DNA from: Chondromyces crocatus
Lineage (GTDB): Bacteria; Myxococcota_A; Polyangia; Polyangiales; Polyangiaceae
DNA: 64,000 bases
NCBI RefSeq assembly: GCF_001189295.1
Contig: NZ_CP012159.1
Location: 6,526,525-6,590,524, forward strand
Direction of reading: 5' to 3'
Shown in pieces: positions 21,015 through 28,768 of the stretch. A program made the position numbers and the translations under genes. The notes under the pieces are model-generated. The model was not told the DNA's origin. It saw only the letters and a program-made list of their open reading frames with translations, and made no database searches. Position 1 is the first letter of the stretch, and each line of letters starts with the position of its first letter.

Positions 21015-23606
21015 TCAGCTCGAGAACCGCACCTTCTCCTCGGCCCCTTCCCCGAGCGCCGCCTTCACCGCTTGCGCACGCAGCTCCAGCGCAGCGCTCG
21101 GCGGCGACGGCACCACCTCCTCCGCCTCCGAGAGCAGCGCCAGCGCGAACGCGTCCACCGCCGCCTCCACCACCCCCTCCAGCGACTGATCCGAAAGCTC
21201 CGCCGGCGCCGGGTGCACCGACACCACCCCCATCAGCACCGCCCGCACCTGGGCCCGTGCCCGCGCCTCCGCGCGCCCCTCCACCGTCACGCCCTCGGGC
21301 ATGAACGGCTGCGCCACCTTCGCGATCTCCACCGACAGCGGCCCGGACAGCCGCGCGATGAACCGCTCCTGCGCGTACGCCCGCATCCCCGGATCCCGGT
21401 GCTTCCGCTCCTCGGGCAGCTCCGCGATCGGCCGCAGATCCAGCGCGAGCTGCCGCCGCGCCCCGCTCACCGCCTGCTCGATCGTCCCCGCCAGCGCCCG
21501 CCGCTCCCGCCGCAGCGCCACCCCGGCCGCGCGCAGCCCCTCCGCCCGCGCCCGCGCCCGCCGCGCCGCCTCGCGATCTTCGGCCGCCCGCGTCGACGAA
21601 AGCGCCTCCAGCTCCGTCGCGATCTGCGACGCCTTCCGCCGCAGCCCCCGCTCCCGCAGCGCCTCGCTGTGATCCACGATGTGCTCGCTGAACAGCGCCT
21701 CCACCGCGGCCCACCCGCTCTCCACGAGCGCCGCCTCGTCGCCCATCCGCCCCTTCAAGGACAGCTTCGCCGAGAACGCGATCGGCGCCGACAGCGACAC
21801 CAGCCGCGTATCGGCGAGCCCTTGCCGCACGTGCTCCAGCACCTCCGCGAGCCCCCCTTCCCGCAGCCGATCCGCCTTGTTCGCCAGGATCTGCGTCGGC
21901 ACCCCCAGCGCCTGCAGGTCGGCCAGCACCTTCCGCTCCGACTCCTTCATCGGCGACGTCGCATCCAGCAACCACACCGCCACATGCGCCTCGTCGAACG
22001 CCTGCCGCGCCCGTGCCGCGTGATCCGGATCCGGCGCGTTGAACCCCGGCGTGTCCAGGATCTCCACCCGCTTCAGCCGCTCGATCGGCGCGTAGATGAA
22101 CACCCGCTCCGGCGCCGCCCCCTCCGCCTCCAGCGCCCGCAGCGTCACCTTCAGCTGCCCGTGCGGCACCACCCGCTCGTGCGCCCCCCGCGCCACCACG
22201 CGCGCGAACGGATCCGGCGCCCACGCCACCCAGTGCATCGTCGCCGTCGTCGGCAAGACCCCCGTCGGCGCCACGTCCTCCCCGAGCAGCGCGTTGATGA
22301 ACGTGCTCTTCCCCGCGTTGAACTCTCCCACCACCGCGACGCGCAGCGGGCGCTCCCGCTCCACGGCCAGCGCCTCGATCGCCGCCACCAGATCCAGCCG
22401 ATCCAGCGCCCGCGCCGTCCGCCGCAGCTCGCTCAGCACCTCGGGCCACGAAGCGGGCGAGAGCGCGTCGAAGTCGGCCCCGGGCTCCGCCAGCGGGATC
22501 CACCCACGCACCACCGCGTACCGGAGCTCGTCGGCCCACCCCGCGCTCTCCCCGACCACCGCGTCGAGCGCGTCCAGCGCGCGCTCTCCTTGCCCCGCCG
22601 CCGACAGCCGTACCGCCTCCACGATCTGCCAGAGTTCCGCCGGGAGCAGCGCGCGATCCCGCGCCGCGAGCAGCTGCAACGCGTCCAGATCCCGCGTCTC
22701 CACCGACAGCCGCAAGAGCGCCACCGCGGCAGCCCGGTCCCCTGCCGCGAGCCCTCGCGCCAGCGCCTTCCGCGCGTCCTCGCGCCGCCCCTCCGCCGAC
22801 GCGAACGCCGCCGCCCACGCCGGCTCGTCGAACACCCCGAGCGCCCGCACCACCTGCCGCGCCCGATCCACCACCACCACGTCCCGCGACGCCGACACCA
22901 TCGCCGCGCACAGCGCCGCCGCACCAGGCGCCTCCAGCAACAGCCCCCGCAGCCCCAGATCCAGCGCCTCCTCCGGCCTCCCCTCGATCAGCGCCAGTTG
23001 CGCCCGCACCAGCGCCGAGCGCCCGTCCACCGGCGCCGCGTCACCGAGCGACCCCGCCGCCTCCCGCGCCGCCTCCACCTCCCCGCGTGCGAGCGCGCAC
23101 TCCGCCCGCCGCAGCGCCACCGAGGGATCCGGCGCCCCCAGCCCGCTCGGGATCCGGTCCAGCCACCGCTGCGCCCGGTCCGGATCGCCCCCTGCCAGAT
23201 CCAGATCGCACAGCTCCAGCAGCGCCTCCCGCCCTGCTTCCCGCTCCTCGGGCGCCGACGCCGCCCGCTCCAGCGCGTCCCGCGCGCCAGCCCACCCGTT
23301 GCGCAGCCCTGCGCGCCCCAGCCGCAGCCACACATCCGCGCGCCACGGCACCTTCTTCGACAGCTCCCCCAGCGCCGTCACCGCCTCGTGATCGAGCCAG
23401 GCCTCCTCGGCCGCCTCGGCCCACAGCGCGAACCCCACCGCCGACCCTGGCAAGCTCGCCAGGATCGTCCGCGCGTGGGCGCGTGCTGCCAGCGGATCCC
23501 CCTTGGCCAGCGCCGCCTCCGCGGACAGCCGCTCCTCTTCGAGCCCCAGAGCGAGGATCTCCACACGACCGAAGAACCGAGAAAGCGCCTCGACGAGCCT
23601 GGCCAT
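21015..23606 (-). CDS. Dynamin-like GTPase with N-terminal helical-repeat region
   Basis: The 863-residue protein joins two halves. Residues 1 to about 400 are an Ala/Leu/Arg-rich TPR-like helical solenoid. From about 415, a dynamin-family GTPase begins: G1 GEFNAGKSTFINALLG, G2 with PTGVLPTTATMHW, G3 DTPGFNAPD and G4 NKADRL. A long helical region (about 650-800, rich in Arg/Ala/Glu) probably forms the stalk, with no transmembrane helix evident. Bacterial dynamin-like proteins act in membrane fusion, fission or protection. The N-terminal solenoid is not typical of the family and suggests a protein scaffold or autoregulatory part. It converges on the kinase gene with only 18 bp between stops. 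Confidence 0.85.
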   Translation of the reverse strand: MARLVEALSRFFGRVEILALGLEEERLSAEAALAKGDPLAARAHARTILASLPGSAVGFALWAEAAEEAWLDHEAVTALGELSKKVPWRADVWLRLGRAGLRNGWAGARDALERAASAPEEREAGREALLELCDLDLAGGDPDRAQRWLDRIPSGLGAPDPSVALRRAECALARGEVEAAREAAGSLGDAAPVDGRSALVRAQLALIEGRPEEALDLGLRGLLLEAPGAAALCAAMVSASRDVVVVDRARQVVRALGVFDEPAWAAAFASAEGRREDARKALARGLAAGDRAAAVALLRLSVETRDLDALQLLAARDRALLPAELWQIVEAVRLSAAGQGERALDALDAVVGESAGWADELRYAVVRGWIPLAEPGADFDALSPASWPEVLSELRRTARALDRLDLVAAIEALAVERERPLRVAVVGEFNAGKSTFINALLGEDVAPTGVLPTTATMHWVAWAPDPFARVVARGAHERVVPHGQLKVTLRALEAEGAAPERVFIYAPIERLKRVEILDTPGFNAPDPDHAARARQAFDEAHVAVWLLDATSPMKESERKVLADLQALGVPTQILANKADRLREGGLAEVLEHVRQGLADTRLVSLSAPIAFSAKLSLKGRMGDEAALVESGWAAVEALFSEHIVDHSEALRERGLRRKASQIATELEALSSTRAAEDREAARRARARAEGLRAAGVALRRERRALAGTIEQAVSGARRQLALDLRPIAELPEERKHRDPGMRAYAQERFIARLSGPLSVEIAKVAQPFMPEGVTVEGRAEARARAQVRAVLMGVVSVHPAPAELSDQSLEGVVEAAVDAFALALLSEAEEVVPSPPSAALELRAQAVKAALGEGAEEKVRFSS

Positions 23607-23694
23607 GGCCGAGATGAAAGGCCCTTCTCGGTGGGCGGATCAAGACCGAAGGCACGGCCGCGCGGACGGCACGGCCCCGCCTCGGCCCTGCGGC

Positions 23695-25080
23695 TCAAAA
23701 CAGCACGGGGATCTCGTCGAACCCGCGCAGCACCTTGTGACCCCAGCTCATCTCCTCCGCCGGCCGCGAGAGCCGGAGCGACGGAAAGCGATCGAACAGC
23801 ACCTCGAACGCGATCTGCCCCTCCAGCCGCGCCAGTGGCGCCCCCAGGCAGAGGTGGATTCCCCGGCCGAACGCCACGTGCCGGCCTGCATCGGGTCGCG
23901 TGATGTCGAAGGCCTCCGGGTGATCGAACCGCGCCGGGTCGTGGCTCGCCGCCGCGAGCCCGCACATCACCCGGCTCCCTTTCGGGATCACCGTCCCGGC
24001 GATCTCCACGTCCTCCTTCGCGATCCGCCCGGACACCGTGTCGACCGGCCCCCAGAACCGCAGCGTCTCCTCCACCACGCCGCGCGACAGCGAGGGCGAC
24101 GCCTTGAACCGCTCGAGCTGCTCGGGGTGCGTCAGCAGCGCGAACACCCCGTTCCCGATCAGGTTCACCGTCGTCACGTGCCCCGCCACGTAGATCAAGA
24201 AGACCATCGACAAAAGCTCGTCCTCGCTGAGCGCATCCCCCTCCTCCTTCGCGTGCACCATGCGGCTGATCAGATCCTCCGCCGGCCGGTCGCGCCGCTC
24301 GACGAAGAGCGCGCGCAGGTACGTCGAGAACTCCTGGAGCTTCCCCAGCGCCGCCTTGTCGAGCCCCCGGCTCCCCCGGTTGATCAGCAGATCCTCCGTC
24401 CAGTGACGCACCCGATCCCGATCCGCCTCGGGGATCCCCAGCAGCTCGCTGATCACCGTCACCGGCAGCGGGTACGCGAACGCCTCGACGAGATCCATCC
24501 GGCGCTCTCCCGCCTTCTCCCCGCGCGCCGCCGCCGCCGCCTCCGCCTGGTCCAGGAGCCCCTGTGCGAGCTGCACGATCCGCGGGCGCAGCGCCTCCAT
24601 CGCTTGCGCCGTGAAGCTCGGCTGCACCAGCTTCCGCAGCCGCGTGTGGTCCGGCGCGTCGGTCGTGAGCAAGCTGTCCCGCAGCGGCTTCAGCTCCTCG
24701 GCGACCACCGGCTCCTCCGCCAGCTCCTCGGCCGACTTCAGCGCGTGCGGGCACGACGAGAACCGCTCGTCGCGCAGCGCCTCGAACACCTCCGCATACC
24801 GGCTCAGGAAGAACACCTCCTTGCCGTAGATCTCCTGGAACGCCGTGCGCCCCTCCGGGTTCTCTTCCTCGTCCGATCCCGTGCTGACCGGGATCGCCAC
24901 CCGCACCACCGGCCCCTTCTCCCGCAGCGCCTCGTACGCCTCGTACGCCCCTCCCAGGAACTCCGGATCGCCCACGTTCAGCACCGGGATCGACTCACCG
25001 CCCTGCGCGTCACGCCTCGACACATCCTCCGTCACGGCACGCAGCGCGCGGGGCTGCTCCTGACTCGCTCTCGTCTCCAT
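23695..25080 (-). CDS. Cytochrome P450 (bacterial CYP107-like), tailoring oxygenase
   Basis: The 461-residue protein starts at the ATG at 25080. It carries the K-helix ExxR in EETLRFWG, the heme loop FGRGIHLCLGAPLARLE with axial Cys411, and the I-helix AGHVTTVNLIGN. It resembles soluble bacterial class I P450s that hydroxylate or epoxidise polyketides or amino acids and need separate ferredoxin partners, which are not encoded here. Oddly, the I-helix acid normally present just before the conserved Thr (AGHETT) is Val302, which may alter proton delivery. It is the leftmost gene that fits the biosynthetic cluster. A 15-bp dyad lies about 150 bp upstream. The N-terminal roughly 35 residues are a poorly conserved leader. 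Confidence 0.93.
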   Translation of the reverse strand: METRASQEQPRALRAVTEDVSRRDAQGGESIPVLNVGDPEFLGGAYEAYEALREKGPVVRVAIPVSTGSDEEENPEGRTAFQEIYGKEVFFLSRYAEVFEALRDERFSSCPHALKSAEELAEEPVVAEELKPLRDSLLTTDAPDHTRLRKLVQPSFTAQAMEALRPRIVQLAQGLLDQAEAAAAARGEKAGERRMDLVEAFAYPLPVTVISELLGIPEADRDRVRHWTEDLLINRGSRGLDKAALGKLQEFSTYLRALFVERRDRPAEDLISRMVHAKEEGDALSEDELLSMVFLIYVAGHVTTVNLIGNGVFALLTHPEQLERFKASPSLSRGVVEETLRFWGPVDTVSGRIAKEDVEIAGTVIPKGSRVMCGLAAASHDPARFDHPEAFDITRPDAGRHVAFGRGIHLCLGAPLARLEGQIAFEVLFDRFPSLRLSRPAEEMSWGHKVLRGFDEIPVLF

Positions 25081-25421
25081 GGTGTCCCCCCTCGTTGGTC
25101 CCCTGGCTTGAACGGCAGGAGCCTCGCCCGCAAGGCACGAGACGCCCTTTCGCCCCGCGCAAAGCCTCGCATGACCCGCCCGAGCGACCCGGGCGCACCC
25201 AGGACGCGAGCCCACGGTGACGCTGTGAGATCAGGTCAGAGACCTGCCCACGCATGAGGTGCCCGGCCTGCGGACGTCCCCCTCACCGGAGCCTCGGATC
25301 CCCTGCGCCACGCAGCGACCCGCTCCTCGACGGCCGTGAGCGGTCGAAGCGCACGCATCGGCGCGGAAAGCATCAGGTGGATGCGCACACGTCGGCGCAT
25401 CGGCGCGTCGCGCGGAAGTCG
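25081..25421. other. P450 upstream region (341 bp), no gene seen
   Basis: This gap separates the 2OG oxygenase gene from the P450 gene on the same strand. It contains a 15-bp perfect dyad at 25232-25246, and GCATCGGCGCG-type direct repeats at about 25356-25420. No supported coding sequence was found. Confidence 0.4.
25232..25246. promoter_or_regulatory. Perfect dyad CAGGTC-AGA-GACCTG upstream of the P450 gene
   Basis: Six-base arms CAGGTC and GACCTG flank a 3-nt spacer. It lies about 150 bp upstream of the P450 start, in the only sizeable gap of this minus-strand group. The size suits an operator half-site pair, but no regulator gene is nearby, so the role is a guess. Confidence 0.3.
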
Positions 25422-26018
25422 TCAGTTCGACGGCCGGTACAGCACATCCGAGCGGAGCACGTACTTCGTCCCTCGCGTCACGGACTCCCCCGCGTGGAGC
25501 ACCATGTGCTGGAACAGGAGCGCCGTCCCCGTCCGGGGGACGATCGTCCGCTGCTGCTCGGGGAAGGTCGTCGCCCCGCCCTCGAACCCCTCGTTCAGGT
25601 AGACCATCAGCGTCAGCAGGCTCTTCGCGCCGTCGTCGCGGAAGTACGACTGATCCTGGTGCAGCCCGAAGTGCTGGCCCACGTCGTAGCGGTAGATGCG
25701 TGCCGGCACGTGCACGCCGACCACCTCCATCGGCACCAGGGAGCGCCCGTGGACTTCTGCCTTCATCTGCCGTGGCACGTGCGGCAGGACCCGTCGGTAC
25801 AGCTCCTCCGAGATCGCGGGCTTGCGCAGCACGGCCAGCAGGTTGTTGCGGATCCGCTTGTCCACCACCCGCCCCGACGCGCTGTTCACCGTGCTCGGGA
25901 TCCAGGCCTCGTCCGGTACCCCGGAGAGCAGCTCGGCGCATTCCGCCGCGGTGTACAGCGCAGGGACGGTCCAGATCAGGGGATGCGTGAAATCGTAGTG
26001 ACCGGCGTACATCCCCAT
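25422..26018 (-). CDS. 2-oxoglutarate/Fe(II)-dependent oxygenase, prolyl-4-hydroxylase-like
   Basis: The 198-residue protein has the complete facial triad and co-substrate residue of the P4H-type 2OG-Fe(II) fold: His120 and Asp122 in GLHQDQSYF, distal His175 in MVLHAGESV and Arg189 in KYVLRSDVLY. The order and spacing (H-x-D, about 53 residues, H, then Arg 14 further) are normal, so it should hydroxylate an unactivated carbon using O2 and 2-oxoglutarate. It starts 22 nt after the carbamoyltransferase stop, hence probably in one operon, and may hydroxylate the same amino-acid product; that is inference. A start at 26018 or 26012 is possible; neither has a good SD. A general protein or peptide hydroxylase unrelated to the cluster is the alternative. 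Confidence 0.88.
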   Translation of the reverse strand: MGMYAGHYDFTHPLIWTVPALYTAAECAELLSGVPDEAWIPSTVNSASGRVVDKRIRNNLLAVLRKPAISEELYRRVLPHVPRQMKAEVHGRSLVPMEVVGVHVPARIYRYDVGQHFGLHQDQSYFRDDGAKSLLTLMVYLNEGFEGGATTFPEQQRTIVPRTGTALLFQHMVLHAGESVTRGTKYVLRSDVLYRPSN

Positions 26019-26040
26019 GGCTATTTTTCGACCTCGTCGA

Positions 26041-26976
26041 TTACACCTGCCGCGCGCACCACAGGAGCACGGCCATCGCGCTCGTCATCTTATGGTACGC
26101 CTGACGGAAAGCAATGCTCTGCGGGCCGTCGAGCACCTCGTCCACCACCTCGTAGCCGCGCATTGCGGGCAGGTCGTGGAAGAACAGCGTCCCCTCGGGC
26201 CGAGAGACGCGGCGCATCACTTCCTCGGTGATGGTGTACGGCCTGAACTTGTCGAGCCAGTCCGTGTCCTTCTTCGACGCGCCCATCGTCAACCAGCGCG
26301 CCGTGTAGACCACGTCGACGTCCTTCGGCAGGTCGTCCATCCGGTGGTGCTGGGTGACGCTGGCCCCGCGCTGCGCCGCGAGCGCCTGAGCCTGCTTCAC
26401 CGTCTCCTCGTCCAGCCCGTAGCCCGGCGGCGTCACCAGCGTCAGCCGCATCCCCGGCGTGAGCCCCACGGCCAGCGCGAGCGCCGAGGCCGTGTTGTTC
26501 CCCTCGCCCAGGTAGAGGATGTGAATGCCGTCGAGCCGCCCCTTCGCCTCCTTGATCGCGCTCAGGTCGCCGATCACCTGCGTCGGGTGCTCATTGTCGC
26601 TCATCGCATTCACCACCGACATCACGCCCTGGGCCCCGAGCGCCTTCATCTCGTCGACGGATTCATTCGTCCGCACCACGAGGATGTCGAGGAAATTGGA
26701 CAGCACCCGGCCCGTATCGGCGAGCGTCTCGCCCGTGACGATTTGCAGATCATTGGGACCGTACGCAATCGTGTGCGCGCCCAGCTTCATCGCCCCGACG
26801 GTGAACGCCGTGCGCGTCCGCGTCGACGATTTGCGGAAGTAGATCCCGACGACCTTTCCCTCGAGCGGCTGTCCTCCATCCCACTTCCCCGTGGCGATAT
26901 CAGTGGAAAGGTCCACCAGACGTGCCAGGACGTCGGGGCCCAGCTCGGCAATCGAGAGGACGTGTCGCGCGCTCAT
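26041..26976 (-). CDS. Ornithine/aspartate-carbamoyltransferase family enzyme, probably amino-acid N-carbamoyltransferase for the cluster
   Basis: Carbamoyltransferases transfer a carbamoyl group from carbamoyl phosphate to an amine. The 311-residue product, from the ATG at 26976 behind AAGGAA, keeps the carbamoyl-phosphate site: STRTR at 51-55 and HPTQ at 130-133. The residues that define ornithine recognition in OTCases are changed. The DVWVSMG motif is ARWLTMG (226-232), so the Asp is Ala226 and the Ser is Thr230. HCLP is HDLP (267-270), and the C-terminal Arg of the NRM motif is Lys. It is therefore unlikely to be the arginine-pathway enzyme. With SbnA/SbnB-like genes nearby, diaminopropionate is the best candidate substrate, as for VioL-type enzymes of viomycin/capreomycin biosynthesis. 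The first gene of a probable two-gene operon with the 2OG oxygenase. Confidence 0.85.
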   Translation of the reverse strand: MSARHVLSIAELGPDVLARLVDLSTDIATGKWDGGQPLEGKVVGIYFRKSSTRTRTAFTVGAMKLGAHTIAYGPNDLQIVTGETLADTGRVLSNFLDILVVRTNESVDEMKALGAQGVMSVVNAMSDNEHPTQVIGDLSAIKEAKGRLDGIHILYLGEGNNTASALALAVGLTPGMRLTLVTPPGYGLDEETVKQAQALAAQRGASVTQHHRMDDLPKDVDVVYTARWLTMGASKKDTDWLDKFRPYTITEEVMRRVSRPEGTLFFHDLPAMRGYEVVDEVLDGPQSIAFRQAYHKMTSAMAVLLWCARQV

Positions 26977-27463
26977 CGCTTCGTTTCCTTCCGTGGCGTC
27001 GATCATGAGGGGAATTTGCGCGAGGTGCTGCGTCACCCGAGGCCACGCGGCAGCGTTCGCGATCCCGTGAGCGCGTACCTCAGCCGTGCTGGGCCCGTCA
27101 AGCGCCGCCCCGAAATGCCCCATACGCGACGCCATGACGCGACGCCATGACGCGCACGTCGACGCCATGACGCGCGCGTCGGTCGACGCATGACGCGCAC
27201 GTCGGTCGACGCATGACGCATGACGAACATGCGCATCGACACACGGAAGACACACATCGCGACGCATGCGTGAAGCTCCGCACGACGTGCGCACGCGACC
27301 ATAACCTTTTCGGGAGCGCGGGCCCCAAAGGGGATGACACAGGATGTGCGTTCCGTTAAGTCTTTCTGTATCGCGCCGCTCCCGTGGCGAAGCGGCGGAT
27401 CCCCAATCGACGGCCTGCGCGGGTGATTCGACTTCCTGCCGCGCACCAGGGTGAGGACACAGC
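26977..27463. other. Divergent intergenic region between carbamoyltransferase and sbnA-like genes (487 bp)
   Basis: No gene is supported here. It must carry promoters in both directions. Its main content is the GACGC(C)ATGACGC repeat cluster at 27128-27228; an AT-richer patch at about 27298-27370 is the likeliest plus-strand promoter for the sbnA-like gene. Confidence 0.5.
27128..27228. repeat. Degenerate tandem repeats, unit about 20-24 bp (GACGC(C)ATGACGCGCACGTC)
   Basis: Five successive units begin at 27128, 27141, 27161, 27185 and 27208, each with GACGC(C)ATGACGC; three extend to a CGTC or CGTCGGTC end. Unit lengths are about 13, 20, 24, 23 and 21 bp. They sit between two divergently transcribed biosynthetic genes. 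They could be operator copies or slippage-generated minisatellite DNA. Confidence 0.75.
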
Positions 27464-28612
27464 ATGCGGGTGGAGCAAGAGACGCCGAAAGAAAACATTC
27501 AGCGAGAGCGTACCCAGTCACTCCGCGGCGCGGCCGAACCAGCGCCGCGCTCGGCGGATCCAGCGCCGCGCTCGGCGGATCCAGCACCGCGCTCGGCGGA
27601 TCCAGCGCTGCGCGTCTGCGACAGCGTGCTCGACGCCATTGGTAACACGCCTCTCATTCGGCTCTCGAAATTCATTCCGTCACCGAGCCCCCAGTGTTTC
27701 GTCAAGTTCGAGGCGATGAACCCCGGAGGCAGCTCCAAGGACCGATCCGCGCGCGAAATGCTGCTCGCGGAGGAGCGCACCCGCGGCCTCGAACCCGGCG
27801 CCGTGGTGATCATTTCCACGTCCGGCAATATGGGCATCGGCCTGGCGATGATGTGCGCCTACAAGGGCTACAGGCTCATCGCAATCGTCGACCCCAAGAT
27901 CTCTCCGGTCAATGAGAAGATTCTGCGCATCTACGGCGCGAAGATCGTCAAGGTCGTGGAGCGCGATCAGCACGCCGGGTATCACCTCACCCGCCTGAAG
28001 AAGGCCGAGGAGCTGCGCAACAAGTACCCGGACGCGATCTACATCGACCAGTACGACAACCAATGGAACGCCGAGGCCCATTACCGCACCACGGGCCCCG
28101 AGATCGCCCGCGCCCTCGACGGCAAGGTGGCCGCCATCGTCATTGCCGCAGGCACTGGCGGCACGGTGATGGGCATTGCGCGCTATTTCAAGGACCATTA
28201 CCCCGAGACGCACATCTGGGCCGTGGACGAGCATGGATCGCTGGCGCTGCCCGCGAACAGCATCCCCCAGCCGCGCTATCTCAATGGGATGGGCGCGAGC
28301 CAGCGGCCCGCGAATTACGACTACCCCACCTTGCCGAAGTACCTCGACAAGCAGCACTACGTCGGCGCGGCCGAGTCCATCCAGGCAGCGCTCGATCTCG
28401 CGCGCACCGAGGGCATCCTCGCGGGCGGCTCGGGTGGCGCGGTGGTGACGGTCATGAAGAACGTCATGCGGCACGCTTACCGCAGCGACCAGAACGTGGT
28501 CGGCATCCTCCCCGACCACGGTTCGCGCTACACCGCCGACTTCTTCGACGAGGAGTGGCTGTCCATCCGCGAGCTGCCCGTCTCGCTGGCCGTCGACGGC
28601 GACGAGCCTTGA
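27464..28612 (+). CDS. sbnA: SbnA-like PLP enzyme, L-2,3-diaminopropionate biosynthesis (N-(2-amino-2-carboxyethyl)-L-glutamate synthase)
   Basis: This 382-residue member of the cysteine-synthase fold has PLP lysine Lys92 in GGSSKDRSA and the phosphate loop STSGNMGIGLA. SbnA-type segments outside the core distinguish it from CysK: VDPKISPVNEKILRIYGAK, HAGYHLTRLKKAEEL, DQYDNQWNAEAHY and LNGMGASQRP. SbnA condenses O-phospho-L-serine with L-glutamate; SbnB then releases L-2,3-diaminopropionate. The SbnB-like partner is at 35394-36359, 7 kb away rather than adjacent. The ATG at 27464 has GAGGA 6 nt upstream. The first 50 residues are an odd extension containing three PAPRSAD repeats. A primary cysteine synthase is the less likely alternative. 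Confidence 0.88.
   Translation: MRVEQETPKENIQRERTQSLRGAAEPAPRSADPAPRSADPAPRSADPALRVCDSVLDAIGNTPLIRLSKFIPSPSPQCFVKFEAMNPGGSSKDRSAREMLLAEERTRGLEPGAVVIISTSGNMGIGLAMMCAYKGYRLIAIVDPKISPVNEKILRIYGAKIVKVVERDQHAGYHLTRLKKAEELRNKYPDAIYIDQYDNQWNAEAHYRTTGPEIARALDGKVAAIVIAAGTGGTVMGIARYFKDHYPETHIWAVDEHGSLALPANSIPQPRYLNGMGASQRPANYDYPTLPKYLDKQHYVGAAESIQAALDLARTEGILAGGSGGAVVTVMKNVMRHAYRSDQNVVGILPDHGSRYTADFFDEEWLSIRELPVSLAVDGDEP
27539..27601 (+). repeat. 21-bp in-frame tandem repeat, three copies, in the sbnA-like gene
   Basis: The unit CCAGCGCCGCGCTCGGCGG plus AT occurs three times head to tail (one base change in the third copy), followed by a partial fourth. It encodes a 7-residue PAPRSAD repeat in the N-terminal extension and keeps the frame open. 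Confidence 0.92.
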
Positions 28613-28628
28613 CGCGCGTCCCCCTCCG

Positions 28629-28768
28629 CTGACGCTCGTCTCCCTCAGCCGACGCTTGTGGCCTCACGACGGCGCTTCCGCCTTGCCGAGGCGCGTCTAC
28701 CCCCCGCTGACGCTCGTCTCTCTCCGCCGATGCTCGCCGGCCTCGCTATGGCGCTTCCGCCTTGCGAA
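28629..28768. repeat. Imperfect direct duplication (about 78 bp) at the 3' end of the lipoprotein gene
   Basis: CTGACGCTCGTCTC recurs at 28629 and 28707, and GGCGCTTCCGCCTTG at 28671 and 28750, in the same order. The second copy runs into the last codons of the minus-strand gene at 28746-29441. It looks like a local duplication of that gene's 3' end and flank in the convergent gap after the sbnA-like gene. Confidence 0.7.

Noticed and set aside
26041-26976. Primary-metabolism ornithine carbamoyltransferase (argF)
   Set aside because: Several ornithine-contact residues are changed and the gene lies among biosynthetic-cluster genes, although the fold and carbamoyl-phosphate motifs are the same.
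27464-28612. Housekeeping cysteine synthase CysK
   Set aside because: The stretches VDPKISPVNEK and LNGMGASQRP and the presence of a SbnB partner fit SbnA better.
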